Numbered from the stretch's first letter, positions 18,197 through 28,000 are shown. The stretch is 39,223 bases of DNA from Thermoguttaceae bacterium (GCA_017454585.1 JAFTCU010000133.1:1-39223); one strand, 5' to 3'. Notes: a model not told the origin generated them from the sequence alone. Numbers and translations: made by a program.

Positions 18197-20752
18197 ATGA
18201 TCAAGCGCACGATCCTGCTCACTACTGTTTTTGCAACTTTGCTTTCAGCCGCTTTTTCCGTTCAGGCGGAAAATTACAAATATTACTGGAAGGGCGGATC
18301 TGGGGCTTACTTTACTCAAACCAACTGGCAATTAAGCGATGGTACCGCTGCGCCTGTCGCGCTGTCTTCCACCACCGATGTGATTACCGCATACATTGAT
18401 GCCAGCGAATCAACCGTCAATTTTGACTACAGTCATCTTGGCACTGGGGTCTATAGCCTGACTATCGGTGGTGGATCGGGCACTGTATCGGTTACCCGCA
18501 GCAGCGGTTCAACACTTACGATTGCCCCAAACAAATCCGTTTCCGTTTTGAGCAATGGTACTTTTACCGTTAACAATACTACGATCATCAACGCTGGCGG
18601 CGAATTGAACGTCAGTGGCGGAACATATAATCCGACTGGCATGACGATTTCGGGAACGTTCAATTACAATTCCGGCAATAATTTAGTCAATGGCAACACG
18701 ATCACTCTTAACGACGGCGGTGTTTTAAATATTTCCGGAAACGGTCAATTCCGAATCTCCGGTGGATCCGCGGCCCTGAATATCACCGGCGGAACCGCAA
18801 CCATAAGCAGTATTTCCTACATTGGCGTAACAGCAAACGGTGTCATAAATCAGTCTGGCGGAAACGCAACCTTTAGCAATGCGCTTGTCTTTGGCTGGGG
18901 CGCTGGAAACGGGACGTACAACCTATCCAACGGTACGCTCACGACCACGTCGTTTGCGGGTTTGTGGTGTGCCAAATCCTCCGGTTTCAATACCTTTAAC
19001 GTAACCGGCGGAACGGCCAATTTCAACAAGACTGGTAATTCCTTTGAAGTTGGATTATATAATGATGGAACAAGTACTGTTTGGACTCCCCAGAGTGTTT
19101 CCAACGTCTTCAACCTGAATTCCGGAACGGTCAACGCGGCGGATACGTTTGCGGTCCAATACGGCGGGACGCTCAACGTCGCCAAGACGGCGGAGAACAC
19201 CCTCGGCGACGGCGTCCTCAATGCCAAGGCGATCACGCTTACCAATACAGGCAACCTCAACATGTCGTCCGGGACGATCAACGTCGGCGAAGGCGGGATC
19301 AAGTCTTCTGACGGCGCTTACTCCATCACTCTTTCCGGCGGAACGTTCGGGACCAACGGTGCGAGCTGGTCTTCGGCTTTGAACGCGGCGATTTCGGCCA
19401 ATACCGTCACCTTCGCACCGGCAGACGGCAAAACGATCACGTGGAGCGGCAATTTTACCAAAAATTCCGATCGCGGCACGATAAGAAAGACAGGCGCTGG
19501 AACGTTGGCGTTTAATTTAACGTCAGATACTAGCGCCAATACAATTGACGCTAACTTGACTATTGACGAAGGCACTGTTATATTGAACCAGAGTCCTGGC
19601 GGCGACAACCGATTTGCGGATGGCGTTGTAGTTAAAGTAAACGCTGGCGGTAAGCTCCAGTGTAACGCGCATGATTCCATAGGATATGGATCAAGTGCGG
19701 TTACATTTGAACTGAATGGCGGAGAATTGGCAATTCAGAGCTCTCCTAACGAAACTTTAATAAACAAGACCGTTAAGTTAAAAGGAGGCACTGTTAGTAC
19801 ATTATCTAATAATATGATGGATATTTGCGCTAACGGAAACGCTTTCATCGTTGAAGCCGAAACAGGAGCTACTGCACAAAACCCAACAACATCATACATT
19901 AAAGGTTGGCTCAGATTACGAAACACAACTGATTTTGAAATAACTGTCAATGAAAATGCCAAATTGGTTGTCGATAAGAATTTTGGCATTTATGATAATT
20001 CTGAATCAACCAAGCCGCTTGTAAAACGTGGTTCCGGCGTCCTGGTTTTCGAAGGCAATAACTCATATACTCAAGGTACAAAGATTTCAGCAGGAACCTT
20101 GATTCTTACAGAAAACGGTTCGCTGGGAACCGGCGCGGTCGTCAATGAAGCGTCTTTGGTATTCGCTCACGATTCAGAGCAGACGTTTACCAATGCCGTT
20201 TCCGGTAATGGGACCGTTACCAAAACGGGTGAGGGAAGATTGAAAATCAATGCCGCGAATGGGTTCCAGGCTTCTGAACTGATCGTTTCCAATGGGCGGC
20301 TCGATTTCCTGGGAACCATGACCGGCGGGATCACGGTTAACCCGAACACGGTTTTCTCCCCCGGCAATTCGGTCGGCACGGCAGATGTTAACGGCTTGTT
20401 CTCCCTCGGATCTGGCGCCACGCTGCTGCTGGAGCAGGACTCCACCGGGATGGACCTTCTGAAAGCCACGTCCTTTAATGTCGCTTCCGGGACCATTGAT
20501 CTGGAGATGGGTTCGGTTCAGCCGGGCAAAACGTATGCGATCATTCAGAATACGTCGGAAGTTTTTGGACCTGATCGTGGTGTAGATTTCTGGACGTCTT
20601 TGCTGACGGCCTCAGACGCTAATTACTGGAAATTGTCCGTTGACGGCGATACGGTTTACGCGACGATCGACGCCAATGCCGTTCCGGAACCTTCCACGTG
20701 GCTGCTGCTTCTGTTCGGCACGTTCGGCCTGCTCTACTGGCGGAAGAAATAA
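18197..20752 (+). CDS. PEP-CTERM surface protein with autotransporter-associated beta-strand repeats
   Basis: The 851-residue product has a signal peptide (MIKRTILLTTVFATLLSAAF), a long Gly/Asn/Thr/Ser-rich body of short beta-strand repeats, and a PEP-CTERM sorting signal at the very end (VPEPSTWLLLLFGTFGLLYW, then RKK). The segment GTKISAGTLILTENGSLGTG followed by GNGTVTKTGEGRLKIN is typical of autotransporter-associated beta-strand repeats, which usually form a right-handed beta-helix; no outer-membrane autotransporter barrel is present. PEP-CTERM proteins are processed by exosortase and usually go to the surface or exopolysaccharide. No exosortase gene is in the window. A GGAG site precedes the ATG. 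From about 19.5 to 20.1 kb the DNA is more AT-rich than the flanking parts of the gene, suggesting mosaic origin. Binding partner or structural role is unknown. Confidence 0.88.
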   Translation: MIKRTILLTTVFATLLSAAFSVQAENYKYYWKGGSGAYFTQTNWQLSDGTAAPVALSSTTDVITAYIDASESTVNFDYSHLGTGVYSLTIGGGSGTVSVTRSSGSTLTIAPNKSVSVLSNGTFTVNNTTIINAGGELNVSGGTYNPTGMTISGTFNYNSGNNLVNGNTITLNDGGVLNISGNGQFRISGGSAALNITGGTATISSISYIGVTANGVINQSGGNATFSNALVFGWGAGNGTYNLSNGTLTTTSFAGLWCAKSSGFNTFNVTGGTANFNKTGNSFEVGLYNDGTSTVWTPQSVSNVFNLNSGTVNAADTFAVQYGGTLNVAKTAENTLGDGVLNAKAITLTNTGNLNMSSGTINVGEGGIKSSDGAYSITLSGGTFGTNGASWSSALNAAISANTVTFAPADGKTITWSGNFTKNSDRGTIRKTGAGTLAFNLTSDTSANTIDANLTIDEGTVILNQSPGGDNRFADGVVVKVNAGGKLQCNAHDSIGYGSSAVTFELNGGELAIQSSPNETLINKTVKLKGGTVSTLSNNMMDICANGNAFIVEAETGATAQNPTTSYIKGWLRLRNTTDFEITVNENAKLVVDKNFGIYDNSESTKPLVKRGSGVLVFEGNNSYTQGTKISAGTLILTENGSLGTGAVVNEASLVFAHDSEQTFTNAVSGNGTVTKTGEGRLKINAANGFQASELIVSNGRLDFLGTMTGGITVNPNTVFSPGNSVGTADVNGLFSLGSGATLLLEQDSTGMDLLKATSFNVASGTIDLEMGSVQPGKTYAIIQNTSEVFGPDRGVDFWTSLLTASDANYWKLSVDGDTVYATIDANAVPEPSTWLLLLFGTFGLLYWRKK

Positions 20753-20753
20753 A

Positions 20754-20875
20754 ACTTACGGGGACGACGCTTCCAGCGTCGTCACAAAAATATAACTTAC
20801 GGGGACGACGCTTCCAGCGTCGTCTTTTAAAAATGTCTTTATTTTTATGACAACGCTGGAAGCGTCGTCCCCGTA
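20754..20875. repeat. REP-A triplet (two direct copies, one inverted)
   Basis: Copies at 20754-20783 and 20795-20824 read ACTTACGGGGACGACGCTTC then CAGCGTCGTC; a third at 20849-20875 is inverted. Each carries a near-perfect palindrome (GACGACGCT, TCC, AGCGTCGTC). The cluster lies between the convergent PEP-CTERM and GDYXXLXY genes and could act as a bidirectional terminator. Confidence 0.9.
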
Positions 20876-20885
20876 TGAGAGATAT

Positions 20886-21482
20886 TTAATACACTTCTGT
20901 TGGCATAAATTCGATTTTCGCCTCGCGTTCCGGGCCGACGACTTTCACGCTTTTGACCGCGGCACGGCCCGAGGGGAGGACGCGGAGCGTGACCTCGACG
21001 GTCTGCTGGTCCCGGGCGTTCCGCATCGCCTCTTCGATCGCGCGGCCAGTCCCTTCCTGAAGGAAAAACTGCTCGATCCCGTACCGGATGGGGGTCGAGT
21101 AATAAGACTCCCTGGTCATTCCGCGGATCGCAACGAAACCGGCGTCTTTCCTGTTTTTGCCCGGGAAGGTGAACGTCTGTTTTTCCATCTCCCAGAAATG
21201 CGTGCCCGGTGCCGGTTTCAGGATCGTGTACACGTACCGGCCCTTCATATTTTCATGCTTTTCCCGGGCGGCTTCTTGCAGGTCTCCGGTCAGCCGGCTG
21301 AACGGGTAGTTCAGGATCACATAATCGCCGCGGAACGGATCCCTCGGATCGACCGGTTCTGTGCGGACCGTCACTTCGACCGCGTCTTCCACCCAAAACG
21401 GCATACTGTACCACGCCACCAGCCCGGCAAGGAGCGCAAATTGGGCGAGAATGACGACCGTAATATAAAACGCACGCTTCAT
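20886..21482 (-). CDS. GDYXXLXY-domain membrane-anchored protein
   Basis: This 198-residue protein has a single N-terminal TM helix (FYITVVILAQFALLAGLVAW) and the family-defining motif GDYVILNY (about residues 52-59), within PRDPFRGDYVILNYPFSRL. The rest is predicted extracytoplasmic. The family's function is unknown. It begins 4 nt after the DUF2157 stop, with its AAAGGAG ribosome site inside the end of that gene, so translation is coupled. Pairing of GDYXXLXY and DUF2157 proteins is a recurrent arrangement in bacteria and suggests a membrane complex; nothing more can be said from sequence. Confidence 0.9.
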   Translation of the reverse strand: MKRAFYITVVILAQFALLAGLVAWYSMPFWVEDAVEVTVRTEPVDPRDPFRGDYVILNYPFSRLTGDLQEAAREKHENMKGRYVYTILKPAPGTHFWEMEKQTFTFPGKNRKDAGFVAIRGMTRESYYSTPIRYGIEQFFLQEGTGRAIEEAMRNARDQQTVEVTLRVLPSGRAAVKSVKVVGPEREAKIEFMPTEVY

Positions 21483-21486
21483 GGGG

Positions 21487-22881
21487 TCACGCTCCTTTCT
21501 TCGCTTTGAACCAGTAAAACGCGAAGCCGAACATCACGACGGCGCAGAAGAAGAAAAGCCCCGCCGCGCCGAGCATCCCGCCCACGTCGCCGAACAGGTC
21601 GAAGTAGCGAAAGATCGACCAAAGCAGAAAGTAAAGCACACCGAAAATGAAGGCCGGAAGTACCGAGTCTCGCAAACCGGAATGAATGAACCAGATCGCC
21701 AAAGCGAGTATAAGGACGTTCTGCGCGGCCAGCAGCCCCAGCTTTCCTTCCTGTACCAGGCATACCCCCGTCGTGATCGTGAGGTACAACAAACCCGCGG
21801 AGTAAATCCCGATGAAGAGCGGCAGCCAGTTCCGCACCACCAGATCCCGCCCAGATTTTTTCGAGCAGGCCAGCAAAATGACCGCCAGAAGGAACAGGAC
21901 CTCCAGCGCGATCGTGATGAAGTAAAGAGTACAGAATGAATCGATTGGGGACGTCAAAACTTCTTTAAACGAAAACGGGAGCATGCCTCCGCCGAACATC
22001 AAAGTCCCCACCGTTACGAGTAATTTGGCGGCAGGTGAAAGCGTTTCTGATCCGCGGAACCGGGCGTTCAGGCGAGGCGAGTACGCGAGGATCAAACCGC
22101 AAATCACATAGTAAAGGGAGGTCCCATACGGATATTCCCACGCGAAAGGGATGACGAAAACCCACCAAAGGAGCACGAGCGCGTAAAAAAACCGGACCGT
22201 CGCCCTGCTTCGGCTTCCGGCCTCCAGCCACGGCGTGACCCAGTATCCCAGCGCGAGCAGAACTGGCACCGACCAGCAGACGTTGGGAACGTTCTGTGCC
22301 CAGGTCCCCCCAAACAAACGCAGGAAACCGGGCGCGAGGTGGGAGTAGCCGCAAATTTCCCACGGGATCCAAATCAGAAGCAGGGCGCAAACCAGGGCAT
22401 GCACCACCGGCGTACGGAGGCCGATCGCCAGCGCCAGACTCCCCACCGCCCAGTACCAGAGCAGATCGGGCGCGTGAGCCGAAACGTGGAAAATCTGACC
22501 GATTTGCCAGATCCCCACGCCGAACAGGATCGCGCCGAAGAAAAACGCCACCTCGGAAAGAACAGGGTGTTTTCGGGCCCCGAAAACGCCGCCCGCAATG
22601 TACGCCACGGCCATGGAACCGAACACGATCGTGAGTTTCTCTACGGCCGTCATTGCCGCCCAGTTGAAACTCACGAGGAGAAAAATCGAAAGCCCGAGCA
22701 GAAAAACCCCGAGCGACAGGATCGTCAAAAGGCCGGTCCACTGCAGGGATTCCGTTCGGGAAGGGACTTCGTACCGGGCGAGGATCGACCCTCGCGTTTC
22801 CTCCGTAATGAGTCGGTCCTGAACCCACTCCCGGGACTCTTTCTCGAGAAACTGAAAGCTGGCGTGGGTGAGTTTTTGCAT
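21487..22881 (-). CDS. DUF2157 multi-pass membrane protein
   Basis: The 464-residue product has a soluble N-terminal segment of about 45 residues (FLEKESREWVQDRLITEETR) followed by roughly 10-12 hydrophobic helices, the pattern of DUF2157 proteins. The first helices include LLTILSLGVFLLGLSIFLLV and TIVFGSMAVAYIAGGVFGAR. The function is unknown. A GGAGG site precedes the ATG. It starts 22 nt after a DUF1559 gene and is followed, 4 nt later, by the GDYXXLXY gene, so the three probably form one transcript from the promoter at 24013-24041. Confidence 0.9.
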   Translation of the reverse strand: MQKLTHASFQFLEKESREWVQDRLITEETRGSILARYEVPSRTESLQWTGLLTILSLGVFLLGLSIFLLVSFNWAAMTAVEKLTIVFGSMAVAYIAGGVFGARKHPVLSEVAFFFGAILFGVGIWQIGQIFHVSAHAPDLLWYWAVGSLALAIGLRTPVVHALVCALLLIWIPWEICGYSHLAPGFLRLFGGTWAQNVPNVCWSVPVLLALGYWVTPWLEAGSRSRATVRFFYALVLLWWVFVIPFAWEYPYGTSLYYVICGLILAYSPRLNARFRGSETLSPAAKLLVTVGTLMFGGGMLPFSFKEVLTSPIDSFCTLYFITIALEVLFLLAVILLACSKKSGRDLVVRNWLPLFIGIYSAGLLYLTITTGVCLVQEGKLGLLAAQNVLILALAIWFIHSGLRDSVLPAFIFGVLYFLLWSIFRYFDLFGDVGGMLGAAGLFFFCAVVMFGFAFYWFKAKKGA

Positions 22882-22903
22882 ACGAACCCCTCCAATTTGA
22901 GTG

Positions 22904-23968
22904 TTACTCTAACGATGCGCCGCTGGCGGCCTGGCTGTCTGCGCGGGAACCCTTTGCCGTGTAAACCTCCGCGTCCACGGAGTACGAGACGCGCTGCACG
23001 GAGGCGTCGCACATCGCCATCCCCAACGAGCCGGCGTGGGCGCTTCCGAACCAGGGAGTATTTCCGCCGAAACCGTCACGGTCCTGCATCGGTGGACGGG
23101 CGTTGCTTCCGCGGCTGAATGTCGTACCGCTCCAGTCACCGCAGTAGGTCGTGCGGATCTGGTCGATGTCCGCGCCGTAAAGCATCGTGTAGTCGTCGTT
23201 TGTTTCTTTGCCGCCACCCCCCATGTCGATCGTGTTGTAAAGCCTCGGCTGATGGAATTTCTCGCCGAAGAGGAACGTATTGCTCATTCCATCGCGGATC
23301 TCGCCGACCGTCACGTGCGAGTACGCGAACATGACGCCGGTCTGTTGGGTGGCGAAATTGGGCCAGCTATTCTGCGTACGGAACGTAGCGTTTTCGGAGG
23401 GGGATTTTCCGACGTAATCGTGGTGGTTCCCCTTGCTGGCATTATTCGTTCCCCAGTTGGCGGCGTAGTCTGTTTTGCTCCCCGGGTTTGCCATGTTCGA
23501 GTTTTCCAGCCCCTGGTAGCCTTTCGACTCGTAAAGCATCACCGGACGCCGGGACGGGCAAATGAAAGGCGAGAGAGGAACGGACTGCATTTCGGCGGCT
23601 TTCGTTTTCTGAGTTCCAGATGGATTTTCCGGGAGTTGGCCGTCCGTCGGGAGCATAAACAGGGCGTTCTGTTCAAGCGCCGGGAGGATCTGGTAGCACC
23701 AGCTGCCGGGCTGCTTTTGACCAAAGCCTCCGTCCGGGTCGCCGCACCAGTGGTAGCCCCAACCACCACCGGGAAGCGACTTGGATTGACTTTCGACGTT
23801 CATGGCGGCAAGGCCCAACTGTTTCAGATTGTTGCCGCACTGCATCACTCGTGCCGCCTCGCGTGCCTGCTGAACGGCCGGGAGCAGAAGCCCGACCAAC
23901 ATTCCAATGATCGCGATCACGACCAGCAGCTCGACGAGCGTAAATCCTGATTTTCGTGTCCGGTTCAT
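22904..23968 (-). CDS. DUF1559 prepilin-like protein
   Basis: This 354-residue protein has the prepilin-like start [20 protein letters not shown], then [20 protein letters not shown], the shared CPSRRP and [16 protein letters not shown] segments, and the FGSAHAG end. The C-terminal tag that usually reads H-X9-DG is H-X9-DA here ([13 protein letters not shown]), unlike its paralogue at 31443-32402. About 30 residues follow (ending [14 protein letters not shown]). An AAGGGA site precedes the ATG, with a TTGCAC-17-TAAAAT promoter about 45 nt upstream. It is the first gene of a run with DUF2157 and GDYXXLXY. The family role is unknown; export by a type II/IV-pilus-like route is inferred. Confidence 0.93.
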   Translation of the reverse strand: MNRTRKSGFTLVELLVVIAIIGMLVGLLLPAVQQAREAARVMQCGNNLKQLGLAAMNVESQSKSLPGGGWGYHWCGDPDGGFGQKQPGSWCYQILPALEQNALFMLPTDGQLPENPSGTQKTKAAEMQSVPLSPFICPSRRPVMLYESKGYQGLENSNMANPGSKTDYAANWGTNNASKGNHHDYVGKSPSENATFRTQNSWPNFATQQTGVMFAYSHVTVGEIRDGMSNTFLFGEKFHQPRLYNTIDMGGGGKETNDDYTMLYGADIDQIRTTYCGDWSGTTFSRGSNARPPMQDRDGFGGNTPWFGSAHAGSLGMAMCDASVQRVSYSVDAEVYTAKGSRADSQAASGASLE

Positions 23969-24012
23969 AGTATTTCCCTTTTAAATCTGAAAAAAATTCT
24001 CCTTTTCTTTTT

Positions 24013-24041
24013 ATTTTAACATTTTTTAAAATTTTGTGCAA
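24013..24041 (-). promoter_or_regulatory. Promoter of the DUF1559-DUF2157-GDYXXLXY run
   Basis: Minus strand: TTGCAC (24041-24036), 17-nt A/T spacer, TAAAAT (24018-24013). It is back-to-back with the nadE promoter 33 bp away. Confidence 0.6.
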
Positions 24042-24073
24042 GGGGAGAGAAAAAATTTTTTTCCTCAAGGGGC

Positions 24074-24102
24074 TTTACAGGGCGCGGCTCGTGTGATATA
24101 AT
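24074..24102 (+). promoter_or_regulatory. Promoter of nadE
   Basis: TTTACA (24074-24079), 17-nt spacer, TATAAT (24097-24102). The predicted start is near 24108-24109, giving a leader of about 150 nt. Confidence 0.7.
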
Positions 24103-24107
24103 TTTTA

Positions 24108-24232
24108 GTGTGGAATGTGGAGAGTGGAGTTTCGCTTCGCTTCGCGCAATGTAAGCCCCAGAAAGATTTCCCCCCAAAAAAACCGTCGGCTTTTTGAGTC
24201 CACACTCCCATTCCACTCTTCATACTCCATAC
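24108..24232 (+). promoter_or_regulatory. Long foldback in the nadE leader
   Basis: Arm 24108-24130 (GTGTGGAATGTGGAGAGTGG then AGT) pairs with 24210-24232 over 23 positions as RNA: 18 Watson-Crick, four G-U and one A-C mismatch. The loop is about 79 nt and contains a GGCTTTTT segment. The 5' arm begins at the predicted transcription start. It could be a regulatory leader or a foldback repeat that happened to land downstream of the promoter. Confidence 0.5.
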
Positions 24233-24258
24233 GAAAAACGTTGAAAAAAGGATTTAAA

Positions 24259-25020
24259 ATGCTTCGTGATTGGGCCAAAGAAACGGATGAACGAGTCGCG
24301 TGGATCCGCAAAATCATCGGGAAAACCGAGAGCAGTCCTGGAATGGGGATCGTGTACGGAAACAGCGGCGGGAAAGACTGCACGCTGGCCGGGATCTTGT
24401 GCCGGAAAGCCACAGAAAATATTCTGGGCGTCATCATGCCGTGCCAGAGTTCCTGCAATTTCGGGACGGACCGCGAACACGCGCTTCTGGCGGCCGAGCA
24501 GTTCGGGATCCCCACGGTGGAAGTGGATCTTTCGACAGTGAAAACCACCTTCCTCGACGTGCTTGACCCGGTCCTTTTGGAAATGAATCTTCCGGAAGAA
24601 TCGCAGGCGAAAGGGAAAATGAACGTGAACCCACGCCTCCGTATGCTGACGCTCTACACGCTTGCGCAGTCACGCGGCGCACTGGTCTGCGGGACGGGAA
24701 ACCGCTCCGAGCTGGCGATGGGGTACTTCACGAAATGGGGCGACGGCGCATTCGACTTCAACCCGATCGCAGACCTGACCGCTACGGAAATTTTCGATTT
24801 CCTTCGTTTCCTCGGCGCACCGGACGTGATCATTAACAAAGCGCCCTCGGCTGGGCTTTTTGAGGGTCAGACCGACGAGTCGGAAATGGGGATCACGTAC
24901 GCTGAAATCGATGAGATCCTCCTTCACGGAACCGGATCGCCGGAAAACCTTGCGAAAGTCCAGCGAGCCATGAACGCTACAGGGCACAAGCGGAAAATGC
25001 CTCCGAAATTTGGGGATTGA
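24259..25020 (+). CDS. nadE: NAD(+) synthase, ammonia-type, with variant P-loop
   Basis: This 253-254-residue enzyme would convert nicotinic acid adenine dinucleotide to NAD using ATP and ammonia, the last step of NAD synthesis. There is no glutaminase domain, so it is the short form. The PP-loop reads SGGKDC (36-41) where the family has SGGxDS, so the final Ser is Cys. The rest is strongly conserved: GTGNRSELAMGYFTKWGDGA, INKAPSAGLFEGQTDE, and SEMGITYAEIDEIL. The start at 24259 follows AAAAAAGGA; an upstream in-frame start at 24115 would place coding sequence in the foldback leader. A large membrane-protein gene follows after 56 nt. The variant P-loop leaves a small chance that the true substrate differs. 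Confidence 0.93.
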   Translation: MLRDWAKETDERVAWIRKIIGKTESSPGMGIVYGNSGGKDCTLAGILCRKATENILGVIMPCQSSCNFGTDREHALLAAEQFGIPTVEVDLSTVKTTFLDVLDPVLLEMNLPEESQAKGKMNVNPRLRMLTLYTLAQSRGALVCGTGNRSELAMGYFTKWGDGAFDFNPIADLTATEIFDFLRFLGAPDVIINKAPSAGLFEGQTDESEMGITYAEIDEILLHGTGSPENLAKVQRAMNATGHKRKMPPKFGD

Positions 25021-25076
25021 GTTCTGCGTTTTCGTTTCCTTTTTTAGTTCGTATTTCTCCAATCCAGAGCCGAAAA

Positions 25077-28000
25077 ATGCGTCCCATTCAGCGTCAACTC
25101 GATCATTTTCGCGATGCGTTACGGCATCATGCGGCAGAGTACGCACTGGAGGTGGTTTTCATCTCGATCGGGGGCCTTTTTTTGCTCGGCTCCGGTTTGG
25201 ATTTTGCACTTTGGCGGTGGAAATTCTGGGAGTTTCCCCTGCTGCGTTGGCTGATTCTAGCGGGAACGCTGGCGGTTCTGGCGCTTGAAGGCCGTTTTTT
25301 GTTCCGGTTTTTCCGAAAAATCCCCAGGACCCGATTTGAAACCTTTCATTTTTTGCGTGCCATGCAAAATCTGCCGACTCCCTCCTCCGTTCAGCCGCCC
25401 GAACTTCCGAAGCAGCTGGAAAACGCGCTGGACTTTCTGGAACATCCACAGCCCGCAGCGGGTGAGGAATTGCGCGAGGCAGTGATTGCTCAGACGGATG
25501 CGGAAATGGCGGGGTTTCGTGTTTCTGACTGGCTCCGGCTTGAACGCTTTTGGCGGGTACGCTGGATTCTGCGCGGTTTGACCATTCTGTTTTTCTTTGC
25601 GTTCGCGGTTCTGGCGGCACAATGCGGCGAGAACGGTCCCGTAGCCGTCGAGCGTTTCGTTATGCCCTGGAAGACGGAAAATGCGTGGAAACTTGATTTT
25701 CGGCCGCAGTGGAAAGGACTTCCCAAGGAGATTTTGGCCGGCGAATCGTTTAACGCTGAAATCACACTCAAGAAGGACGCCCCGTTTGTTCAGGTCGTAG
25801 TTTGGGCCTCTAAAGACGCCCAGGAACCTCTTCAGATTTTGCGCGTAGAACCGATTTTCGGCCGGTTCCTCGTGCGAATCCCCAACGTTCAAAATTCGTT
25901 TTGGGTTTCTGTTTGTATGCCGGGTGAAAATCCCGCGCAGGGTGAACGTTTGCCCGTCAAGGTCAACACGTACCCGCGTTTGACTAACGCGCTTTTACGG
26001 CTCCAGCCACCAGCCTCCACACATCAGAAAGCGTCCGAAACCGGCTGGGAAATCACCGGCCTTACGGGGTCCAGGATCGGTGTCATGGTCGCGGCCGATC
26101 GACCTCTTCAAAAGGCCCGAATCCGCTTTTCAAACGGCACCTACATCCCCGGAGAATCCGTTCAGGGGTGGGGGGATCGCGTTTTCAAATTCCGTTTTGA
26201 ACTTTTGCAGGATTGCGACTACTGGCTGGAACTGACCGATCAGACGGGGCTGACCGGCGTTTTGGAGCGTCACCCGATTCGTACGCGGGAAGACCTTCGC
26301 CCAATCGTGATCTGCGAATCACCAGAAGACGGGCGCCCGTTCCTCCCGGGGGCGAAACTTCCGCTGAAGTTTCTGGCCCAGGACGATTTTGGCCTGACCT
26401 CTGTCGGTTTCCAGTGGGTCACTGAAAAGCCGGACGCGGGAACGGTGAGTGGTTTTTCATTCCCGCAGACCAACGATGGAACACCGAAGTGGACTGTTTT
26501 CAGCGTCTGGGACGCGGCAGATCCTGAAACGGGCGAGATCCCTGATGAGCCGCTTCCCCTTTCGCAGACGGCTGAATTTACGTGGGATTTAGCGTCCGTT
26601 CCGCTTGAGGCCGGAATGCGGCTGAGGGTCGAAGCGTTTGCAACCGATTCGGAAGGAAAAAGGACGGTTGGCGAAACATTTTATTTCCTTGCAGTCACGC
26701 CTGAGGAGATGCAACTCCGTGCGTTCCAGCAGTGGGTTTCCATTACGCAGGAGCTCCGCCGGATTGGGGATTTACTGACTCGATGCCAAAAACGCCTCGA
26801 CGATTCCTTCAGGGAAAATGTTCAGGAAACTGCCAGTTTCCTCGCACAGGGAATGGAAACCATTCAGCGGCTTCTGGATTCGCGGTCCCCGAACGGCCTG
26901 CCAACAGCTCTTGAAAGTCTGGAGCAGGAACTGGATGGAAACCCGGAGTTCCCGTTCCACGCCTTGGTTTCATCCAGGACTCAACTTCAGAATCTGCGTG
27001 AACTGCGCAGATTGCTTGACGAATTGGAATCCGGCCCGATCCCGGAATTGAACCGTGAAATCGTTCTGCTTTCAAAATCTCTCCAGCTTCCTGGAGGAAC
27101 GGCCCCCGAGAAATTTGAATTCTTCAGGAAACAACTGAAGCGGGAATTGGTGCAAATCCTGCAGATCCTGAGCCCACAACTGAAAAAATGGAATCGCGAG
27201 GAATTTTCTGACGCAATGGTCCGGGATTTTGAAGCGTTGGCGGAACGGCAGAAGAAACTGACAGAAACCCTTCAGCCGATTCTTTCTCAGGCGCAAAACC
27301 GTACACCGATGGAAATTCGTCTGGAACACGCCGCGGCGATTCAGTCGGCTGAAGAAGAAATCTGGGCGATCCGTTCGGAACTGGAACGTTTTTTGGTTCA
27401 GTACGATGAAATTTTTGACGAGGATTTTCGGCAGAAAAACGTTCCTTTCATTCGGGGTGGTTTGGAAACGGAACTGCACACACTACAGGAAAACCGCCTG
27501 TGGGATTTCCAGAGGTTGAACGTCCGATTGAACATTACGTTTGAAGCGGCCATAAAATCACTGAGTCCGCAATCACCCAATCCGCTGCGGGAGGAACTTC
27601 AGGTTTTCGGTCGAATGCTCGCCAGTGAAGAAAAAATCCTTCATCTTTTGGAAGAAACAAACGCGCCGGAAAACGTGGTAAAGCAGAACGAAACCGATGT
27701 AGTGCCGCTTACAAGGACGCGCAGGAAAGCGTTTCGTGACTGCGCGGGCGTTCAAAGTCTGGCGCTTTCCTGTTTCGCCCAACGGGAAAATGGGCGGAAA
27801 CCCGCTCTGCCTCGTGTTTTAGCGCCTCTTTGGAACGCACTGGCGGCCAATTTCCAGGTTTCCATTGAAGACTTTCAGACCATTTCCGTGCATCATGCGC
27901 CGCCGCTGGAACTCCTTCAGGATCAATATACGCTCCAGCTTCAGATTTTCGACCAGATCGCGGAACTCACGCAAATTGCTGACGGGTTGACGCCGGAAAT

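Noticed and set aside
20754..20875. Possible CRISPR array (three regular repeats)
   Set aside because: Spacers are 11 and 24 nt, one copy is inverted, and the same sequence is dispersed across the window; no cas genes. It is a REP cluster.
24115..24258. N-terminal extension of NadE from an ATG at 24115
   Set aside because: The extra 48 residues are encoded by the foldback leader, are not family-like, and the ribosome site is at 24244-24252 before ATG 24259.
25017..25076. TTG start for the large membrane protein overlapping the nadE stop
   Set aside because: TTG is rarer and has no better ribosome site; ATG 25077 gives a sensible start. Evidence is modest, so the earlier start is not excluded.
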